From the NCBI GenBank assembly GCA_014281115.1, contig JACONQ010000002.1, forward strand, positions 2,852,001-2,916,000: a stretch of 64,000 nt of DNA, written 5' to 3'. Of this stretch, positions 57,633 to 64,000 are shown piece by piece (position 1 is the first letter of the stretch; each line of letters opens with the position of its first letter). Position numbers and translations under genes: made by a program. The DNA is from Laburnicola sp. R22_1 (taxonomy: Eukaryota > Ascomycota > Dothideomycetes > Pleosporales > Didymosphaeriaceae). The notes beneath the pieces were generated by a model. It ran no database searches and was not told the DNA's origin. It saw only the letters and a list, made by a program, of their open reading frames with translations.

Positions 57633-59432
57633 ATGACCGTCATCAGTTGCACGAGGCAGTGGTGGAAGCATGCAGTGGTCTATCAGATTTACCCTGCGTC
57701 TTTTTGTGACTCCAACGGCGATGGTGTTGGTGATATCCCAGGCATCATATCCAAGCTAGATTATCTCTCTAGCCTCGGGATTGATGTCATTTGGATCTGT
57801 CCCATGTATGACAGCCCGCAAGTTGACATGGGTTATGACATTGCCAACTATGAAGATGTCTATGAGCCTTACGGCAGCCTCCAAGATATGGAAACCCTCG
57901 TCCGCGAGGCCCATGTTCGAGGTATCCGTGTCATGCTGGACCTTGTCATCAACCACACCTCCGACAAGCATGCATGGTTCCAGGAATCTCGTTCCAGCAA
58001 AACCAACCCCAAGAGAGATTGGTACATCTGGCGACCCGCCAAGTACTCCCCGAGCGGCGAGCGATTGCCTCCCAATAACTGGCGCTGTAACTTTGGCGGT
58101 GGCAGCGTGTGGGAATGGGACGAGGAGACTGGCGAGTATTATCTGCATCTCTTTGCCAAGGAGCAGCCTGATCTCAACTGGGAGAACCTTGAAACTCGAA
58201 AAGCCATTTATGCCTCAGCAATGGAGTTTTGGTTGGAGCGAGGTGTTGATTGCTTTCGAGTTGACACAGTCAACATGTACAGCAAGCCCATCGACTTTCC
58301 AGATGCGCCCACCGTGGATCCAAAGGCGCCATTCCAACCAGCTGGATTGCTCTACTGCAACGGCCCTCGGATGCATGAGTTTCTTAGTGAAATGAATGCA
58401 ATTCTGGCCAAATATGGAGCCATCACCGTCGGCGAACTCCCATGCACTCCTGACATGGCTCAGGTCTTGCACTATGTGAGTGCTGAAGCCAAGCAATTGG
58501 ACATGGTCTTCCAGTTCGATGTGGTTGATGTTGGCTTCGGTCGCACTCACAAGTATGAGACGACTTTCAAGAACTATACCCTCCGTGACCTGAAGGAGGC
58601 CATTGGCAGGACGCAAGGCATTATCCGCGGCACGGATGCATGGACTACCGTCTTTATGGAGAACCATGATCAAGCCCGCACTGTTTCTAGGCTCACCGAT
58701 GACGGGCCTGAGTATAGGGTTGCAGGTGCGAAGCTGTTGGCCTTGATGCAAGCATGCCTCAGCGGAACACAGTACATCTACGAGGGCCAGGAGATTGGGA
58801 CGATCAACGCTCCTAAAGAATCTTATCCCCTTGAAAATTATCTCGATATTGAAAGCCGTCTCTTCATTAAGATGGTAAAGGATCAACACGGAGACAACAA
58901 GGAGGAGCTTGACAAAGCCTTCACTGCTTTGCAGCACTTGGCCCGAGATCACGCCAGAATTCCCATGGTTTGGAACGGAAAAGCTAAGTATGGAGGCTTC
59001 TCGCAGGAGGCCGAGAATGCGGGCAAGGAAGTCCAGGAGCCATGGATGAAGCCTCATCCCTTGGCTCATGAGATCAATGTGGCAGATCAAATGGACGACC
59101 CATCCAGTGTTCTGTCCTTCTGGCGCAAGGCATTGAGATTCCGCCGCGAACACTCTGACCTTCTCGTCTACGGCGACTACCGGGTTCTTCAACTAGATGA
59201 TCCCCAGACGTACATGTTTGTCAAGGAGGCTCATCCAGGCAAGGCCAAGGCCCTGGCTGTTCTGAACTTTACTCCAGTGGAAATAACATGGACGCCGCCC
59301 ACTGCGGAAGAACTTGGCTTCACTGGTTCTAGAGACGCAAAGTTTGTCCCACTCTGGTCTAATTATGAAGGCAAGGACAAGGGCCAGACGTTTGCACCAT
59401 TTGAAGGACGGGTGTACCTTGTGGATGTCTAG
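57633..59432 (+). CDS. alpha-glucosidase (maltase), glycoside hydrolase family 13
   Basis: Hydrolyses the non-reducing alpha-1,4 glucose of maltose and related sugars. 599 residues, one open frame with no intron, and no signal peptide, so it is probably cytosolic and acts after uptake. The GH13 conserved regions are complete. DLVINHTS is at 103-110. The nucleophile is D211 in CFRVDTVN, the acid/base E268 is in TVGELP, and the third carboxylate D346 is in FMENHDQ. The GDGVGDIPGI and QPDLNWEN blocks (29-38 and 178-185) are typical of the oligo-1,6-glucosidase/maltase subfamily. Residue 212 after the nucleophile is Thr, as in yeast maltases; yeast isomaltases have Val, so maltase preference is inferred. 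It lies downstream of the permease in the same orientation and shares its promoter palindrome. Confidence 0.95.
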   Translation: MTVISCTRQWWKHAVVYQIYPASFCDSNGDGVGDIPGIISKLDYLSSLGIDVIWICPMYDSPQVDMGYDIANYEDVYEPYGSLQDMETLVREAHVRGIRVMLDLVINHTSDKHAWFQESRSSKTNPKRDWYIWRPAKYSPSGERLPPNNWRCNFGGGSVWEWDEETGEYYLHLFAKEQPDLNWENLETRKAIYASAMEFWLERGVDCFRVDTVNMYSKPIDFPDAPTVDPKAPFQPAGLLYCNGPRMHEFLSEMNAILAKYGAITVGELPCTPDMAQVLHYVSAEAKQLDMVFQFDVVDVGFGRTHKYETTFKNYTLRDLKEAIGRTQGIIRGTDAWTTVFMENHDQARTVSRLTDDGPEYRVAGAKLLALMQACLSGTQYIYEGQEIGTINAPKESYPLENYLDIESRLFIKMVKDQHGDNKEELDKAFTALQHLARDHARIPMVWNGKAKYGGFSQEAENAGKEVQEPWMKPHPLAHEINVADQMDDPSSVLSFWRKALRFRREHSDLLVYGDYRVLQLDDPQTYMFVKEAHPGKAKALAVLNFTPVEITWTPPTAEELGFTGSRDAKFVPLWSNYEGKDKGQTFAPFEGRVYLVDV

Positions 59433-59519
59433 ATTGGCGAGGAGGATGATAATCAAGAGATGTATCGAGTGCTCGTACGCAATTAAACTTCTACCTTGTC
59501 ACAATGAATAATGAACCAC
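59433..59519 (+). other. maltase 3' flank
   Basis: Only 87 bp of host DNA remain between the stop codon and the start of the hAT element. No clear polyadenylation signal was assigned. Confidence 0.5.
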
Positions 59520-59567
59520 CAGGGCGATGGTCAGTGTGTCCAACAACCCAGTAAAGCAAAAATCGGA

Positions 59568-59650
59568 CCCCTTACTTGACTTGGTTGACAGTACCCCTTT
59601 ACTTGACTTGGTTGACAGTACCCCCTTGCTTGACTTGGTTTACTCGACGA
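59568..59650. repeat. ~26-bp tandem repeat, three units
   Basis: Units of the type CCCCTTACTTGACTTGGTTG followed by ACAGTA; the last unit has diverged. Probably subterminal to the hAT element. Confidence 0.8.
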
Positions 59651-59737
59651 GAGTGCCATTCTTTACTTGGTTGGTTGATATTACTCGACTATTTACCATC
59701 TATATTCGTTTTCCTCTTTCTGCTCCTGGTGGTATAT

Positions 59738-60049
59738 CTACGCCAACATGCCGCTTCGAAACAGGTGCTTCTGGCGTTCGATCGCTGCTACAGTGTCCGA
59801 ACTGAGCTGGTTCCGTTCATCCGTGATGACCTTCTTTGTCTGTGAGAAAACACGCTCACACTTAGCGCTTATTGCTGGATAACTGAACAAGTTAAACGCC
59901 ATCTTAGACAGGATAGTGTAGTCAGATGCATGGCGAACCCACCACTCCAGAGGATCCTCAATATCTAGAACAGCCTTATTAGTCCTCGCCATAAACTTAT
60001 CCAGCTCAGACGTCAGTTTTGCCCGCTTCTTTCCTCGTGTAGCTAACAT
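59738..60049 (-). pseudogene. hAT transposase, C-terminal dimerisation domain
   Basis: An open 103-residue stretch with DPLEWWVRHASDYTILSKMA, then NLFSYPAISAKCERVFSQTK and KVITDERNQLSSDTVAAIE. These are the hallmarks of the hAT dimerisation region (SAxCERxFS). Upstream coding on the minus strand (60050-60370, 62240 onward) is RIP-mutated and interrupted, so this is a remnant. Its better preservation than the rest is notable. Confidence 0.9.
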
Positions 60050-60371
60050 TACAGTAACAGCAAGCCTCTAACAACCCTTACGAGCTTGCTAAAGTAGATT
60101 AAGAGTTACACTATTATTAGCAATAGCCTTCTCCTCTAGCTCCTCCTCCTGTTGTGCTCTGTCTATTAGGTCCACTTCCGCAGCTGCTGCCTTATATTAT
60201 ACAAAACCTTTCTACACTACCCTCTTTACGCCACTAATCTATTACTTATTATAACTTTATTTAAGCTTAAAATAGGTAAACTTGTTAGCTAGATATAGGG
60301 CAACTATATACTAGTATATAGGAGTAGCATCTATAAGATTAAAATATTCCTTAAGCTTAATATAAGCAGTA

Positions 60372-62235
60372 ACGTGGTTCACTAGCGAGTGACCCACACT
60401 AGTAAGCGCGCCACCTTTGCCAAGATCCCACTAAACTATTTTATTTATTATTAGACTGCGTCGTAACACTACTTAAAAATATATACTAAGTTAATGTATC
60501 TAATTTAGATTCTTCCTCTTTAACTCCCTAGTAGGTTTACGCATTGTGTCTAGGTTACCTATAGATGCCATAACGCTATTAAGTTAATAGCCCTATTGTA
60601 GCGCGACTAGTACCTAACAACTATTTACCCTTCTTTTGTCTACTAGCGTCCTTAGAAGTGGCTAGCTAAGATCCCTCTGCTACTATAAGTAATCCCTAAT
60701 ACTGGATATACCTTCTTTTACGCGATTTTCGCCTTATAGTCTCCTTAATTATCTTGCGAAGGCCTATAATTTTATCTAACACTAGTACCTAACTATGCAT
60801 TACACTTAGAGCGCCTTTTTTAAGCTTCTTAAGCACCTGCATAGTTAAAGTTAGTGATAAATTAAAGTAATCTATAATTCTCTTACGAACTAGTGTTAAT
60901 TACGCCTTAAATTCGCGTAGGTTACTTAGTGTTTTAAACTCCCAGGTGGTAGGCTCTTTAATAGGCAGACTAGGTATACGGATACAAATGTTAAGGTACT
61001 ACAACACCTCCTCTAGATTTAATAGAACTAGCCTAGCACCGCGAAAACTACCCTTAATTATCTCTGCAGAGAAAACCTTCAAAAATGCGATTTTAAAGGC
61101 TAGGAGAAACTTAATCTTTGTAATATAGGTTATTAGCTAACGTGCTAAGCCTAAGATCTTAGCACTATATGTCTTCTTTAGTGGGGAAAAACAGCCCATA
61201 TCTAACAGCTATAGTAGGTATAACAAATATAGCGGCATATAGAGAGTAATAATCTTATATTTCTTATAGTAATTCTAGAACTTAATTAAATTATAGCTCT
61301 TATAGCTATTAATAACTAGCAGCTAATAGGTTCCTTTAGCGTGTCCCTTTGTATGCGCGTTAAAGTGTTTTAACCACGCGATACTAAGCTTGTTATTTAT
61401 CTAGCTGTTCTTACTAACAGCGATTACCTAATCGCTAGAAATTAACGCGTCTTTGTACTAGGTAGAGATGTAACGCTTACTAGCGTAGATAATAAAGGGA
61501 GAGATTGTCTATCTAGCAGCATAGATACTCTAGATTACTATAATCTACTAGCGGTCGCCTAGCTATATTAATTTGGGTTTCGCACGCCTCTCTAATGCTA
61601 TAACTACAAGCTAAGACCCTATAACCCCTATTAGGAAGCCTAATTTATTAAAGTTATAAGTGTCCTTATCTATAATGCCATACTTAACTTTAATACCCTC
61701 TATAAGCTTAAACCACGCGTTTATAACCTTAGAATCTTTCTATTGTGCCCTCTAGTTATTGTATAACTAAGACTAACGCGTTTTAACTTTACGTCTGCAC
61801 TTAATAAACCTGTCTGTCTAGTTAATACTAATAGGTGGCTTTCCTCTCTATAAACGTAGTAAATTAGCCATTATGCGTATTATAAGCTTCGTAGAAGGGA
61901 ATCCACGCGTGTCTAGCTTAATTATACAATTAACAAGCGTCTGCTCCTTAAGAAGAGTAAAATTCTTTAATTTAGATAGGTTATCGCGTTGTGTAGTTAT
62001 TCTATTACGTCTTTAATTAAGTGTTCTGCAATTAACGTTATACAGTCCTACTACTACTCGCTCTATAAAATTTAGGTCTTATTTAATAGCTCTAATAGTA
62101 ATAAGTAACCAAGCTTTATTAGATGGCTTAGAAGACATAGTAGGTAGTTATATTATAATGATATTATTAGTGATAGTGAAGTCTTGGCAAAGGTGGCGCG
62201 CTTACTAGTGTAGGTCACTCGCTAGTAAACTACGT
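60372..62235 (-). mobile_element. Fot-type transposon, family FotB, copy 4 (full length)
   Basis: 1864 bp, TA-flanked. The ends start ACGTGGTTCACTAGCGAG and ACGTAGTTTACTAGCGAG. It carries a RIP-inactivated transposase on the minus strand and is inserted in the hAT element. Confidence 0.92.
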
Positions 62236-62237
62236 TA

Positions 62238-64000
62238 TTAATAGTATAGAAATAGTATATTAACACTACGTTAGAGTAATTATCTATAAACTTCCTAGCT
62301 ATCTAGAGCTTCTTAAAGAGTATATCTAGCAACTTAAGAGTCTTATAAAGTAAGCTATATAATTCTTTTAAGCTAGCTTTATTAGCTTAGCCCTCTATAC
62401 ATTTTATTAGATTCTTAAAAGGCTTAAGAATATTAAGAAAGTAGTTAAGATTAGCCTAATCCTACGGAGTTAGGATATCTTATAAGATATTATATTCTTT
62501 AGCACTAACGTAGTAATAGTTAAAAAAGAATAGATTAATAGTGTGGTAGAGTTTTAGAGCTTTTTTAATTATAGAATATATAGAGTTCTAGCGGTTCTTC
62601 CCTAGAATTAATTCGTAATGTCACGTGATTCTAGGCTAGATGTTTAACCAACTACTATATTACGTAATTAATAATTTCTTTAATAAATTTTTTTGCTATA
62701 ATAATAATAATAATTATAATATTAACTAATATAACTATTATATTACTTTTCTATAGTAGATTTTTTTATAACTAGTAAGCTATATACCACCCTCTAGAAC
62801 TTTACTATTACTTATTTTCTTTATACTTCTTCTACTACTACTTACTCTTACCTTTATTATGCTTTTATTTTACTTTTTATTATTTTTATACGCTTGCAAA
62901 ATCTTAACTATTACTAGGAGCTTCTTTTACTATAGCTGCGCGCGCGCTTTAGTAATATATAAAAATACCTTCTTCTTCTCTAATAGTTGCTTACTACTAT
63001 ATTTTAGTCTATCCTTTAGCCTTACTAATAATATAATAGTAAGGAGCTATTATTATTATATAAATATTACTATATTATCGCTTAAGCCTCTATATAAAAG
63101 AATAGCCTTATACTTAAGAATTTAAAATTACATAAAAATAGTATATAGCCTAAATAAATTACTAGGTATAATCTTTAAAATAGTATAATTAATTTAGTTC
63201 TCTAGTAGGCCTGCCTTAACTATATCTTATAATAGGAAGACTAGATAGCTAATATTACCTAGCTAGTTATCTATACTAGTTTTAAATTCTCTAGCAGCTA
63301 TCTAACTATAGGTATTAGATAACTTAATCTTAGAACGCTAGAAAGCTAGCTTGCCGTATATATTAAAAAGTTAAATTTAAAAGACTTAGTGTTATACATA
63401 TTAAAAAGGAAGAATTTTTAAATATTATAAATATTATAAAAGTAGATAGACTTATATAATATGTGTATAGCAAACTATAGTTATAACTTTACGCTCTACT
63501 AGAGCTCTTTAATAATCTACTAGTTAAGAAATAATATATAACTTAGTTATACTAGATAGTAGACTATTTATTAACTACTATTAATAAAATTATTATTATT
63601 TTATATATATTTTATTACTACTACTATATGCTAGATACTAAGTTATAGTGCCTTCTATTTTACTTCTCTTTATATATAGTGCGGACTTAACCTTAGTTAG
63701 AATCTCTATATAATAAAGATCTTTAATAGATTTCTAGCGGATACTACTATTAACTAGAATTCTAATATAGAGATGTTTAATACTGTCTTTGCTATAAGCC
63801 TATAGAATATACTATTTTAGTCACTTTTATTACTAGTTACTTTTATTAATGTATATATAAAAGTTGTAACGTCTATTTACCTATACTAGAAACCTCTATA
63901 TGCTAGAAACATATTAGCGCTAGCGGATATAATAAAGTTAAAACAAATTAATAGAACTCTAAAGTCTTATAATATCTTAGATATAGTGTAATACTAATAT
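62238..64000. other. RIP-mutated stretch to the window end
   Basis: The first part continues the hAT relic. The rest is AT-rich without a gene. The open frame 62859-63125 is Phe/Tyr/Leu-rich and looks like chance in AT-rich DNA. A copy of the LTR-like repeat lies at 63640-63730. Confidence 0.55.
63640..63730. repeat. LTR-like repeat, copy 3
   Basis: RIP-mutated match to 32960-33055 (GTGCCTTCTATTTTACTTCT, GTGCGGACTTAACCTTAG, TTAGAATCTCTATATAA). Confidence 0.6.

Larger units (their letters stand above)
59520..62600 (-). mobile_element. hAT transposon (left end and C-terminus clear), interrupted by FotB copy 4
   Basis: CAGGGCGATGG at 59520 is a typical hAT terminus. A ~26-bp subterminal tandem repeat follows (59568-59650), then the hAT dimerisation domain on the minus strand. 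Beyond the Fot insertion the complement of about 62400 reads ILKPFKNLIKCIEG, which fits the hAT core block upstream of the C-terminus. The other terminus was not found, so the right limit is a guess. Confidence 0.65.

Noticed and set aside
58215..59192. 325-codon open frame antisense to the maltase
   Set aside because: It is a shadow of the GH13 gene, with no family match and the expected codon pattern of an antisense frame.
62859..63125. 88-codon hydrophobic frame as a small membrane protein
   Set aside because: Phe/Tyr/Leu content follows from AT-rich composition; no start context or neighbour supports it.
1..64000. tRNA, rRNA or other structured RNA genes
   Set aside because: No cloverleaf or conserved rRNA segment was recognised on either strand; a covariance-model scan was not possible.

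Overview
The window looks like nuclear DNA of a filamentous ascomycete (Pezizomycotina). Host genes have short GT-AG introns (53 and 73 bp), GC-rich coding sequence and pyrimidine-rich leaders. About 85% of the window is AT-rich transposon debris. In that debris, coding frames survive but Gln codons have become TAA/TAG and Asp has become Asn. This is the footprint of repeat-induced point mutation (RIP; C-to-T, mainly at CpA). I infer the lineage from these traits and cannot name the species.

Layout. 1-258 is the 3' end of an aquaporin gene. 259-37148 is a large nested transposon block. It holds a young, nearly intact Copia element (1646-7692), decayed pogo/Fot transposons, an old Copia element split by later insertions, an intact solo LTR, a Ty3/gypsy pol relic, copies of a LINE-like retroposon, and a Tc1/mariner element that ends at the promoter of the next gene. 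37149-40640 is a host island with a maltose-type MFS permease (37485-39210). 40641-52930 is a second block, with three Fot elements almost end to end. 53045-57318 is a pogo element carrying a Mutator-like (MULE/FAR1) element. 57319-59519 is a host island with an intact GH13 maltase (57633-59432). 59520-64000 is a third block, begun by a hAT element and interrupted by another Fot copy.

How the genes fit together. The permease (sugar uptake) and the cytosolic maltase (hydrolysis) lie in the same orientation and make up the two structural parts of a fungal MAL-type locus, now pushed about 18 kb apart by transposons. Both promoters carry the same 13-bp perfect palindrome, TGTCGGTCCGACA, about 280-295 bp before the ATG. 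Two further copies lie in other GC-balanced islands (19993-20005 and 40301-40313). This is the best candidate for an undescribed regulatory element here. No pathway regulator gene is visible in the window.

A second candidate novelty is a LINE-like, poly(A)-ended retroposon family. It has two ~1.15-kb copies and two 5'-truncated copies, each flanked by 10-14 bp target duplications.
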